Source: Monarcha castaneiventris obscurior
Lineage: Eukaryota > Chordata > Aves > Passeriformes > Monarchidae
Length of the DNA: 64,000 bases
Assembly (NCBI GenBank): GCA_026261815.1
Contig: JAMPIT010000481.1
Location: forward strand, 2,851,501-2,915,500
Reading direction: 5' to 3'
The position numbers and the translations under genes are program-made. Under the pieces are notes generated by a model that had not been told where the DNA came from, did not search any database, and was given only the letters and a program-made list of their open reading frames with translations. Of the stretch, positions 11,801-27,101 are shown in pieces (the stretch's first letter is position 1; each line of letters opens with the position of its first letter).

Positions 11801-14800
11801 TTGTGATGCCTGCAAGAGCAAACATTATCTGGCTGGGATCTGTCACACTCTGCAGAGTTTCAGAGGCTGTTTCCCAGACAACAGCACAGTCCTCCTGCAT
11901 CCCTGAGCCCTGCACTGCCATGGACCTGTGCTCAGTCTAACACCTGGTGGCAGCTGCTGCTCCCACTGCTGACACAGACAAGATGTTTGTAGAGCCATAA
12001 TCCAACTGCCTGAACTCTGCAAGTCAAGGAAACTGCACAACCTTAATTAAAAGAGTCAAAGTGAGTCAAACGGCACCTACCTCGTTACAAATTCTGAGTC
12101 AGTTTTTAAATTGAAACCAGATCATCCCTTGCCAAAAGCCATTTAAGGGCCATGTACTACCTGTTTAAGACCTCTGCTGCCAAACATCAAGCCAAGAACA
12201 GCTGTGTAATGTGGTAAATCATTTCTCTGTAGAAATTTGAGTGTGTTAAAACAAAGGAGCCCAGAGGGCAGGTGGAGGAGTGAGTGTCAGAAGCAGCTCA
12301 GGCCAGCTGGGTGGGATCCTGAGTGCAGGGCGTTTACATTTTGGATGTTGTCAGGTGGGGGAGGAAGCTGATAAGAAAAATAATTATTTGCATTCAAATT
12401 ATATAAACAGTGCCAGAGCCTGGTTAGTGTAGGCAGTGTTAGACAGAGTGTTTCCCAACTGCAGGAGATGTATCACATGCTGGGTAAGGAAGGTATATGA
12501 GGCAACAGCACTCTGAAGGTGTGCAGCTCTAAACCTCTTGGCACATTTTATGGCAGAAGAATAAAATAAAAGGGATCTGAAAATCAAATGTTTGTCCCAG
12601 ATCCTTCTATTAAAAATGCACATTTTTAATATGCCCTAACTTAAACTCTGTGTTCTGAAGCAAAGATAATGTCTGGGTTTGAATTTATCGGGGGAGGGGG
12701 GCAGGATATTGGTGGGATTTGGGCAGGGTTTTTCAGGGTGTGCAGGGGTATTTGGGGAAGGGAGAGATATTAAATGGCAGGTAACAAAATCTCAGTCTCT
12801 CCTTAATGTTGGTAGCTCCAATCAGCTCAAACTGAGTGGCTGTAGCAGCAGTGTAGCAGTATCACCAATTAGCAGTTCAGATCCCATGCTCTCCTTTCAC
12901 ATCAGGTGGCCACAGGTTTCTGAAGATCTTATCACTAATTTTTTGTTTTTAACTCATTAAGAATGATGTCAAGTGTGAGTGGAATATTAAATGATTTTGC
13001 ATATTGATCCTGTGGGGTTCAGTCAGAATCTCCTGGAAGTTTGCAGAGGGGTTCTCTGGGGTGTGCCATTCCCTCTGTGGGCACCACGGCAGAACCAGGT
13101 AGGATCTGATGGGAGATTTATTATCTTTTATACCACTCTTTCATATCCCTTCTGACTGCAGCTCTGCCTTTCAGAGCTTCTCCAAGAAAAAAGCAATTCC
13201 ATGGTCAAGATGAAGAGGCCATTCTCTCTCCAACCTAAGACTACTTTAAATTTTTTAAAAATACCCTTCACTTCCTGTTGAGAGCTTCCTCAACTGCATT
13301 CTGTGAATGATGTCCTCAGCTTTCCTCACTGTTTCCATAAAGTACCAAAGGCCCTTATCTGACACTGAGTGCCCAGGTTTACAACAGGACATTTGCACTC
13401 TGAATTGTTCTCAGATGTCTCTGGACATCTCCATCTGCTGTTACCTGAGACACTGGAGCTGCTCTGTTGCAATCACATCCCTGAGAGCTGTGCAGTGTAA
13501 CTGTAGCTGTGCTGACAAGTATCTGCAGAGGGAAGAAAAGCTACTTCATCATAGATGAGGACTTGTGGAAATTGAAATCTGAAAGACTGTTCTCAAGTAC
13601 GTGAAGCCCCACACACAGGGAGTGGAATACACAGACAACACATGTGATCCAGCCCCCTCTCGTGGTTTTTCCACACAGAAGGCAGGAATGGATTCAAACT
13701 GATTCCTTAGTAATTATATAAACACTTGCATCTCTTCTCTGAAAGCTGATAGGGTTACTGGCATTTCATCTCGTCTTAGGGAGTGATAGATATTAGTCTG
13801 AGGATAGAAAATGATCATCTGTAAAAATTTTTATTTGTATCTCATATGCAACTTGACAGCGACTTCCACCAGAATATGAGGGACTAAGGGAAAGGGATTT
13901 GTTGGCTATTTCTATAAGCTGCTTTTGCTTCAAAGTGAGGGAGGAAGAGCCCTAAATACTACAGGGCAGAAAACAAAACTCGCCTGGTCAACTGATAAAG
14001 TGCAGAAACAAATACAGGCATTTGGTTGTCTTACACTGCTCTGTGTTTTGAGTTGAACCGAATGGTGTGATAAAAACAGCAAGTCACTGTTTGTCAGCGG
14101 GTGAAGAACAAATGCACTGAACTTAGAGAACTGCTGCAGGTCTGGCTAAAGCCAAGCTGGTTCCAGTGGGTGTTTTGGGGGTGCACAGCATTGGCCAAAT
14201 CAGCCCTGAACACTCGTTCTCATTCTGCAGCACTAGCATGGCCTTTCTGTCATTTTTCCATTTCATTTTATGGCTCACTGTGCCAACAGAAATTCAGCTG
14301 CCTTGTTCCCTCACAGTGCTCATCGTGGCCACATGAAGAGCTGTCCCAGAGCAACATGAGCAGCAGACCCAGAACAAAAATAACTGTCCTCAGGTGGCAC
14401 TGGGGCCAGCTCACACAGCCTGGGCAGAGCTGAAGATCAGTGGCACAGGAGGAGTTTGAAGTGCAGCTCCCTTGGTTGAGGCTGAGAGGTTTATAGAGCT
14501 CAGGGGTCTCAGGTGTTGTTCGCTGCATTCTGGTCCTTTCCCTCTGCCCTGAGTCACATGAGGGCTACAGGCCTGAGTGACAAGGAATATGGGATCACAT
14601 CAGTTCTGAAGAAGGAAGGTGAAAGGCTTTGGAGTGGGAGGCCAGTTTGCTGCAGCAGTGAGAAGCACTGTTAGGACCCAACATCAGCAGTGAAACTGTT
14701 CATGCCTTGCAGAGGAGGTAAAACTGCTAAAGAATGCTGGTTACTTTGATAAGAACAAATTTTCAGTATTGAAGAGGAAGTATTTTTTTTTCCATCTATG

Positions 14801-17700
14801 TTTCTCTGAAGAGACAAGGATGCACCAAAGCATGTGAATGTTAATCCCTCGTACAGTGTGAGCTCTGTTCTGACCTAATAAACATCTCATTATGGAAACT
14901 CATTTGTGCCTAACACCACTTTTCCAGAATGTTCTCTAGTGGTGGCATTTCCCCATTGGTGTCTCCTTTGGATATTAATCAGGTATCTGGAAGGATCAAA
15001 ATGACTTGAACAAAACTCCTGTTAAAGTATGGGCAAAGCCAGAGGAGTTGGTACCATCCTGCCCTGAGGTATTGCTGTGCTTTCTTTCTGTCAGTAAAGG
15101 TATTTGTTTATTAAAAGCACCATTTGATATGACCTTGTCATACAGGGATGCATTATGACCTGCAAGGCATTAATTAATGAGCCAATTCTGGAAGCACTGA
15201 AAAGGAGCTTTGCTATCCAACAAAGTTGTTTTTTTTTTCAAGAAGTACGTTCAGGAAAATACAGCTGAGCACGAGGAGGCTGAGACACTGAATCAACAGC
15301 TGATGAAAGAGTGTTTATAGATGGGGCAGCCATGAAGACTTGTAAAATGGAAGTCACTGAAGAGGTATGTCTGAAAAAGAAAACATTGACAATTTTCTAC
15401 CATTACAACTGCCAGACTGACAGAGGGAGTGGGAACTTGTTTTTCCAGCTCAAGAAAAGAGCAAGACCTTTGAATGGTTTTCATTAATATTGGCTGTGAA
15501 TACCAATCCAAAACTTGGATTTCAGATCAAGGAACTGGTACAGTGTTACTGCAGTGTAGCCATATTTCAAAATACAAGAAGGAGGGAAATATGCCACAAA
15601 ATACAATTTTCTTAACTGTAAGAAACAGTAAACACCTCAGCTGTCATGTGAAAACTGCAGAGCCGTGACACCAGAAGCAGGGAAGGAACCAGAGCCCGTG
15701 TCCTGCCTGTGACAGGGAGTGCAGCAGGTGAGTACAGAACTTTCCCCACTTACCCTTCTCAGCACCAGCACCTGCAGTGTCACCTCTGCACAATTCACTT
15801 CTGGTGACCCATGATGAACAGCACTTCAGGCTTGCATTCATTTCACTCAGAAGTGCAGCTTGAGTCACTGCCATTGTCACCAAACCCTTTTCAGGATGGA
15901 ATTTAGTGACATTTCGTGCTGCAGAGTGCTCTGGTTGATCTCTGGGCTCTGAACCAGGGTGGTGTTTGCTTTCCTGAGTGAGACACAATACCTGTATTTG
16001 TCTTACAGAAAGCCAAAACCGTGGTCGTGTAGGCCTGACTGGGTCTGACAGCCTGGGGATTTGGTGCCCACTATGGAGAGCAGGAATAATCTGGATATAA
16101 TGCTGGAGATAAAGAGACCTTCGGGTTGTGATTAATTTCCTGATATTTATGCTTTTTGGTCAAAATTATGGGGTTTTTATGAGGCTGCTGGCAATCATGA
16201 GTCTGGAAATAAAAAATCTTTATGCCTCGTTGAGCAGATAAATTGTTTGGGACCTCAGAGCACTTTCCCACAGAATTCCTAGGGCAATTTCCAGCATTTC
16301 TTAGCCACGCCAAGGAGATTACTCTGCCAAAATCACAAGGCCCCTTTCATGCACCAGCGGCATTTAGCAGTTGAGAGCAAACAGCCCCAGAAAGACACGT
16401 ATGGACTAAGGAACCTCATCAGGGGTTTCCACAGGTTTTTATATTCTTTTGTAGGTGTCCGTCATTGTCCTCAGGGATCATTTTGGTACTGCCTGGGACT
16501 GGACACACTTAACTGACAGAATGTTTTCTCTGATTTCAGTTATTAGACAGATACTGACAACATACAGGGGCAAAGAAATTGGATTTTATAGTATTGTAGT
16601 ATATATAATTTGAATGTTTAGGATGTGCTGCTTTTTCCTCTGCAGTTACAAATGCACATTTTATTTTCTTAAAGTCTGGCTGTCTTATTTATAATTGTGT
16701 TACTTCTCTTGCAAGTCAGGTTTCTAAGTAGTTCCACACTTGATACCGCTCAGATTCGGAAACCTACTTGAACAAATCTCCTGTTAAAATAGCCTGAAGT
16801 TTACTTGAGCAAGAACTGCTGAAATCTAGCTCCTAATCTGCACCATATGTTGGCATGCTTCCTTCTTGGAGATGACATTTTGCTTTGCTTCCAGTAGGTA
16901 ACATTTCTTTTACAGAAAAAAAAAAACCTGATGAGAGGCTACAGACAGCCTGATGGGTAAGGGATGGGTATCTGCTGTACGCTGTCTATTTAAGGGTCAC
17001 CACCTTCACAACTGTGTCACACTGACACCTCTCAAAATGCTTTGCATTTTTAACATCCTTTGCAAAATTCCCCAGTTGCAAAAACCACTCGGTGTGTATT
17101 CAGACTACAATGGATTTAGAGCTGCCTTGCAATCTCCTAGCAATAACTCTGAATGCTGAGACAGACCGGGGTGTGTTAGCAATGTTCAGGAACAGTCTGT
17201 GAGGTGAAAGACTCAGGATAAATAAGATCAAGACAGCTATCCCCAGCACAAATTTGTTGTCTTAACAGCTCTCATGTAAGTATTTGCTACTGACTGAACC
17301 TGGTATTTATCACCAAGTAGCAGCTTCTCTGTCACAGAGCTACTGGATTTGATGTTCGGGGTGCACAGGGGATATTCACTGTGTGTCTTTCCAGAGGCTG
17401 GCCGGGATTTCTGGCACCGCAGGAGGCTGCCAGCAATGTCACTGTGTGACAGAACCTGTTTTCTGGGAAATTTCCCTCTCCTGCTTTTCCAGCGAGGCTA
17501 TTTCTGTGCGGTTATGAGCACACAGAGGTCACTCCCTCGTTGTGTGCGTGAAACGCTACCCTGCTGTTTGTAAAAAGCACCGTTTTCACCGAACTCACGG
17601 CCTTTCCCAACATTGCTGAGAATTTCAGCAGGAACTGCTTGATGGCGCGCCAAGAAACGCCATGTGGGTGTGTTTGGTGCTGTAAGCGGCTCTCTATGAG
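8850..17700. other. intergenic region, no gene supported
   Basis: About 9 kb of AT-rich DNA left of the PRELID3B promoter. I found no open frame with splice sites and coding character, no tRNA-like or rRNA-like sequence, and no clear LINE or LTR end. Frames such as 14101-14433 (+) and 15644-15988 (-) are unremarkable and the former has no ATG start. In mammals the gap between PRELID3B and its upstream neighbour ZNF831 is also long, so an empty stretch is expected and may hold distal regulatory elements. Confidence 0.5.
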
Positions 17701-17742
17701 GCTCACGCCCAGGATGAGGGAGGGCAGCGGCGGCTGAGACTG

Positions 17743-17854
17743 CCTGAGGCTGACACGGCCTGAGGCTGACACGGCCTGAGGCTGGCAGTGCCTGAGGCTG
17801 ACACTGCCTGAGGCTGGCAGTGCCCGAGGCTGGCAGTGCCCGAGGCTGGCAGTG
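17743..17854. repeat. 16-bp minisatellite, seven copies
   Basis: Seven full units of the form CCTGAGGCTGRCASDG stand head to tail, and an eighth breaks off at 17855. The first two end in ACACGG; later ones alternate ACACTG and GCAGTG, and the last two begin CCCGAGG. The drift pattern shows stepwise duplication. The array lies directly upstream of the PRELID3B CpG island, about 550 bases before the start codon. The long minus-strand open frame over it is a by-product of the repeat. Confidence 0.9.
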
Positions 17855-17920
17855 CCCGAGGCCTCTCCCGGCACCGCGGGTTACGGAACCCTCAGGGGCC
17901 TCTTACGGACCCGGGCCCGG

Positions 17921-17989
17921 TGACGTCACACCCGCCCCGCCGGCGCTGCGCCCCCTGCCGGCCCGAGGCGCCGCGGCGCTGTGACGTCA
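17921..17989. promoter_or_regulatory. pair of CRE palindromes
   Basis: Two perfect TGACGTCA sites at 17921-17928 and 17982-17989, 61 bases apart start to start, the second within GTGACGTCAC. CREB/ATF factors bind this sequence. Inference: PRELID3B may respond to cAMP or ATF4/ATF-type mitochondrial stress signalling. Confidence 0.6.
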
Positions 17990-18406
17990 CCGGCCGCCTG
18001 CTGACGCCATCGGCCCCGCCGCGCCCGGGCAGGGCGCTCACGGCCGTGCGAGCCCGGGTCTGACGGAGCGCGGCTCACGGCCCGCCCTGGCCCGTGTGTG
18101 CGCCATGGGTGGCGGAGCGGGCGGTGCCAGCCCCGGGCGCGCCCTTCGCCCGGGCCGGGGCGGTCACGGGGCGATCACGGGGCGATCACGGGCGGTGCCC
18201 GCGGCCGCCGCAGCACGGCCCCGCTCAGCACGGCCCCGCTGACGCGAGCGCGGCCCGTGACGCCAGCGCGGCGCCGCGCGGTGATTGGCGGGCGCTGCCC
18301 GCGCAGGCGCGCGCTGCCGGCGGCAGAGCCGGGCCCGCGGTGCCGAGCGGCGGCGGCGGAGCCCCGGAGCCCCGGATCGCGCCCGGGCCGCGCTGCCGCA
18401 GCAGCC

Positions 18407-21918
<3,512 letters not shown>

Positions 21919-23910
21919 TGATAGTTCTTAGATCTGTATTACTACTGAGGCTTAACGACCAGCAGCTTCTCTCCAGGCCTAAATACACGTATCCTTTGTT
22001 ACTTAAGGGATGTGTGTATTAGGCATGTTATAAATTAATTTGGAGAAAAGCTGAATTCTTACTAAGGCTGAGGCTCAAAGGCTATTTAATATATTGGGTC
22101 AGCTGGACCGAATTGCGGTTACAGATGAAGAAATAATTTTCAAGTGTAGTTCCTGTATTTACATGAACACTAACTTATAATGTTTGCAGATATGAAATAG
22201 CCTCATTTAGTGGTGAGGCTGCATATGGTGGAGGACACTGGCATGTTAGGCTAACTTTTATTTTTTGTGTGACTTATGGACTACCTCTTTTGGGACCAAG
22301 CCCAAAATTAAGCAGAATGGTTGTTCCAGCATTGTTCTTTTTGTTGATTTTTGACAGTTGTGTGATACAACTTGGTTTAACAGAAAGCTTATTACTTGAT
22401 GCTTGAAATATAAAAGAATGTACAAAATATTTTTTGATAAGCTTTTTAACTTGACTAGTTGGACTAACATGGTACTCAAACTGTTTTTCAGTCACTATAG
22501 GTAAAACATCACGGTGTCTCTTACCTACCTACCAAGACCTAAATCCTGCTCTTAAATGCAACATTAATGAGCTGGGCATGCAGTACCTTAAGATCAAATT
22601 TTATCTTAAACGTCTACAATAAGTATCTCCATTTCTAAAAGCCCATTACATAAAGGTACAATAAGCACAGAGCCTTAAAATCTTGTAAGCTGCTACAATA
22701 GTAGGTGTTCACTTCAAAGAACCAATTAAAGACTAAAAAAACCTTAGTGAAGGTGGCTAAGGAGATACCTAAACCTAAGAGGAAGTAGTATCTAACAATA
22801 TACTCATCAACTTGATCACACTCCAGAAATAACCTGCTACATCCACTGGATATTGTGTTGTCCTTTAATTTAACCACTGTTCTACGTTCAGATCCCTTTA
22901 CCTTTTGAACTGATTTGCTCACAGTACAAGGCTCTTTGTATTCTCAAGGGTTTCACTTGGTGTTCTGCAGTCTCTGTTTCCTGGTACTCACTGTAGGTTC
23001 CTGGTACTGTCACCAGTCATCTGCTGTGGGGACTCAAAGGTCAGCCCTGGACAGCTCACACCGTGTGCCAGTGCTGGTGGCCCTGGGCACCTCACAGGGA
23101 CTCTGTCCCACGGGGCTTCTTCAGTGTGAACAGAAAGATGCAAAGGCACAGCCCAGAAGTAGCTGACTGCTGGTATTTTGGTGCCCAAGGCTTTTTCTGG
23201 AATTTTGATTCTAAGCTTACAAGTGATTTCAAGACTCTCTTAGCCTTTATGAACTGTAATGTCACCCAGCTCAGCATATTTGATTTTGCATGCCATTGCT
23301 GGTATATCAAATTGCCTATTAAGTAGTGTCTGCTATGTAGAGAACCAGAGCTTATTTTAACTGGTAAACAAATGAGAACACTTCTGTAAGGTTTGTGTTG
23401 GGGGAAGAAAACGGGAATATAGATATATAACTTTTAAAAATTAACTATTCTAAATATTTTTCTAAACAGAAATGGTTTGAGACTACCTTACTAATTAAAG
23501 TCATTGAAGTTTGCCATACTTTTACAGGAGATTATTACAACTGAAGTAACATTTCAATTTTAAAAGTATATGTGAAACTTCTGCAAAACTGCACCATCAT
23601 TTCTGGTAAAAATGCTTATCATGAAACTCATTTTATATGTTTGCTCAGCCATTAGCATCATTTGATATTCTAAAGCCAGTTTTTTCATTTCCAAATTTTT
23701 CTGCACTAAGGATTGCATAGTAGCACTCACAGTTTGGCCTTGCACTGAAAAAAGCCTTACTGTTTAATTTGTACAGGCATTCAACAACTTCTTGAAAGAT
23801 AATAATTTTCTTTCTTCTATTTTATTTATATGCCTGCATTCTCATTCTGTCAGAGTATGGCTTTCTGTATGTGGCGCTTTTTAAATAAACTTTTGTTTCA
23901 ATTCTGGCTA
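21919..23910 (+). other. PRELID3B: PRELID3B 3'UTR and poly(A) signal
   Basis: From the stop codon to the AATAAA at 23884-23889 there are about 2 kb of AT-rich sequence with no better canonical signal that I noticed, so this is the likely 3'UTR. Short open frames inside it (for example 22915-23166) are not supported as genes. Earlier cleavage is possible. Confidence 0.55.
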
Positions 23911-24624
23911 ATTCCTGAAACTTCCTGGTCTATTTGTGTTTTAGAATTATGAGGTGAGTTATCTAAAATGAGAGGGGTGAAGGTGAAGAAATACCCTGGA
24001 ATGAGTGGCTTCTTTTATTGAAATGCATATCCTAAAATGCACATTCACAGCTGCTGTGGTCTTTTTTGGTTCTTAATAACTCTGCTTTTCTGCAAATTGG
24101 CTTTAACTAGCAACCAGATTCCACAGTTTGCTGTGGAGAATCCATCCTGTGGAAAAATTTTCAATCTTGGGCTGAGATTTGTGTTCGGAGTCACAGCAGT
24201 GAATGTGGGTTGCTGTGGATGGATGCACCACACTGCTGTGAGAGGGGCAGTGCAGAGGAGCTGTGGGTTCTGAGGGCTGGAAGGAATGGAGGAGGTGGGG
24301 AAGAGAAAGCAGCTACAGCTGGAGGGACAGAACTGAAGGACCAGGAGGATAGGAGAATTTTGAAAAAGGGGAAGGGACCCAGGAAGTGGAAGGGCAGAGG
24401 TGGAGGAAGGTGATGTGAAAAATCAGTGCTGTGGCCTCTGATGGATCCCTGCCCACCAATGGGTGTCAGCACCTGTTCAGCCAGACAGCAGTGAACTGCA
24501 AGTGTCAGCCACGGGTTTGCTTGGAAAAAAAGCAGAAAAATTTTAACCACCATTTCCTACAACGTTGCTGATCTGTCTCTTGTGGTTTGTACTTGCATTT
24601 ATATTTCAAATAAATGTCCTACAG

Positions 24625-24776
24625 AGTAAACATAAGCACCCACTGTCTCGTAACTGCAATGTTTCCAATTCCCTGGCCCTGACAGAGCATTGGTTCAAAG
24701 GGAAGGCCAACAACCTGGTGAGGTTCACATTTATGGAAGAACCAAAGAGTGCTGATAAAGAGCTTGTGTGGAAGCA
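24625..24776 (+). CDS. candidate internal exon between PRELID3B and ATP5F1E
   Basis: Seen: a strong acceptor (AAATGTCCTACAG ending at 24624) and a strong donor (CA|GTGAGT after 24776) flank 152 bases open in one frame (50 codons plus two bases). The peptide includes LALTEHWFKGKANNLVRF and EEPKSADKELVWK and resembles nothing I recognise. Its start phase (0) is the same as that of PRELID3B exon 6. Its end phase (2) fits the acceptor at 27101 in front of the Ser-rich frame. It could therefore be an exon of a separate gene ending at 27942, or an alternative 3' exon of PRELID3B. A hydrophobic stretch upstream in the same frame has no ATG, so it is not a good signal peptide. Confidence 0.3.
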
Positions 24777-24789
24777 GTGAGTCATGTTA

Positions 24790-27060
24790 GAATCCTTCCA
24801 TTTCTTAAGGTGGAGGTTGTTCTTTCACTTGCATAAGACCCTTTAATTTCTATCTCAAATAACTTAATAGCTTTGCTTTACATGTTGGTGCAGAACTGAA
24901 TTATTCTAAAGGTAAGGCTATGTGTTACAACCAAGCTGAACTAACTGCTTACCTTAGGAGGACCATGATCATCAGCTGTGGACAAAATACCTTACATCAT
25001 CATGCTGTTTTGTTATAACCACATTTAAAAAGTAACACAAGTTATGAAACACATGAGAAGAGGAAGTAATGCACAAGATTTTTAAAACTTGAGTGTACCT
25101 GAATTCTGTTCTGCAGCTCCTGGGTCCCTCCACAGGCTATTTATGTCAGATTTTGTAGAATGGACAGCTGAGAACTTGGATGACACTGCAAAATTATTTT
25201 TATTTTGAATCCAGGTGTCCAAAAGTTGAAAATTAATGTCTTCATCTGCTTCATCAACTAACCTTTAAAATACTGTCCTGTAATAGGAAACAGCACGGAA
25301 CTGTGTCTTTCTCTTAAGCTTCAAGCTGGTTCCAGTGAAGTTTTTGCTGGCACTCTGTGCAGTGCTGTGCTTAGACAGGAGATTTAGCAGAAGATGACCC
25401 GTATTGTCATCAGCACGGCATCATTTCCAGTGGCTGTGGAGCAGATTAGGGTCAGCAGCAGAGAGAACAGCAGAGCTTTACCAGCACAGCCCAGTATGGC
25501 TTACCCAGGCAGAGAAAGGAGGTAAATCCACAGCTACCCAAGGTAGGAAACATTATTACTGACCTCTACATTTTATACAGTGGTGACCATAATTCCATGT
25601 TTCTTGATAGTGTTATTTCATAAGAAAAAGCGCAAAAATTTTGTGTTTTAAATTAAGACAGAAAGAGCTCAGTGAAGAGGTGATGGAATTTATAGCCTGT
25701 TGGACACCGGCTTTTTATTGTATTGTAATTTGCCTTTATTTTTAAGTGTTTGTTCTCCCCTGTAAAATGCACTTGAGAAACCCTTGAGATTAAAGATAGT
25801 CACAAAATTATATTGTTTTTAGATAGCAGGGGATTTTTAAGGGGTTAATTACTTTCATGTTTTATTAAGAATATAGGACAGCAAGCAAACTTGTAATTTC
25901 ATCATAAATTATGCATGGTTGGAAAAGTTCCTTTGTTTTGCCTTTCGATCTTTTTGTACTCTTGAAAGAATCGCAACCATGTTGCAACAGCTCTAAAATT
26001 ACAGAAGCACTATCTATAAATATTAAATATATTCAAGAACTTTTGGGGGTCTCATCACTGGTATATAAGCAGCTCTTTTTTTAGCGTGGTAATTTCTGCA
26101 TTGTGCTATATCCCCACGATTTTAGTGTTTGCACAGTAAGGCACCATTCAATTTCAGCAGCTCTTCAGCAGACACCTGCTTCAGTTAAGAGGTGACCTGG
26201 GTGGGAGTTGCACCCATGGTGATTATGTTAAATCCATTACACACTCATCTGGACATGGATTGTGTAAGAACACGGGCAAAGCTGGGGTGTGTTCACCTGA
26301 GAAGATGCAGCCTCCTGTACCTGTATCTTGCACTTCCTTGGTGCATAAAATGTGGTTGTGATGAGTGAAGAGCTTTATGTGCCTTCCTGTGCCTGTCTGG
26401 AGGGGCACCTGCAGGTCTGAGTGCTCTGTGCTTTGCGGTGCAGTCTCGAGACGAGAGAAGGCAGCTGTGGATCAGCCTCTTGATCTACTCACACTATAAT
26501 TAGATGCACCTTTTAGAACTGAAATTTAAGCTGTTCTGTTTCCTTTTTAATCACGTCTGCCTTCTATCACAACTTCTCTTTAGGATATTTTAGGATATTT
26601 TTATTAAACAATTCAAACTAGCCACAAATAAAAAATTACTGTTATTATTACACAGGTTTTATGTCCAGAGGTATAAAAGAAAGGTAACAAAGTAAGACCT
26701 CTTTTTATCTGAGTAACAATTAGAACTGCCTGTTGTATTTCTCAGACACAGACTCAGTTTAGCACATTGTTAGCTTCCAAAACCAAATCCTGCACATGCT
26801 ACACAGAAAAATAAATCTGGGTGAACAAGGACAGACGTGCTAGAAGAGAAAATTGTCTGCAACTGTACATGTGGTTCTGTACTGGTCGCCTGGAAAGGCA
26901 CAATGTTCTCAATAATTCTGTGAGCTCTTATTGGAGCTTTTCTGCACCAAAAGAGAAACTACTGAGAGACCAAGCACACAGTTTGAATCGTTATTTTGGG
27001 GGTCATGCTGTCTTTTTGTTTTGGTGTGATAATAGAGATCTTTAGTTTAAAATACTTCTG
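24790..27060. other. AT-rich stretch, no gene supported
   Basis: Intron or intergenic sequence between the candidate exon at 24625 and the Ser-rich frame at 27102. I see no further exon with good splice sites, no recognisable mobile element and no RNA gene. Confidence 0.5.
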
Positions 27061-27101
27061 ATTTAACACCCATCATGTTGGGGATTTATTTGGCTTTTCA
27101 G

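Noticed and set aside
15644..15988. 114-codon minus-strand frame
   Set aside because: No ortholog-like content, no splice sites of note, and typical chance composition.
17512..17874. 120-codon minus-strand frame with Ser/Gln/Pro repeats
   Set aside because: Produced by the 16-bp minisatellite; the product has no family resemblance.
24565..24624. Hydrophobic stretch upstream of the candidate exon, considered as a signal peptide
   Set aside because: The frame there starts with TTG, not ATG, and the stretch is better explained as the branch and pyrimidine region of a splice acceptor.
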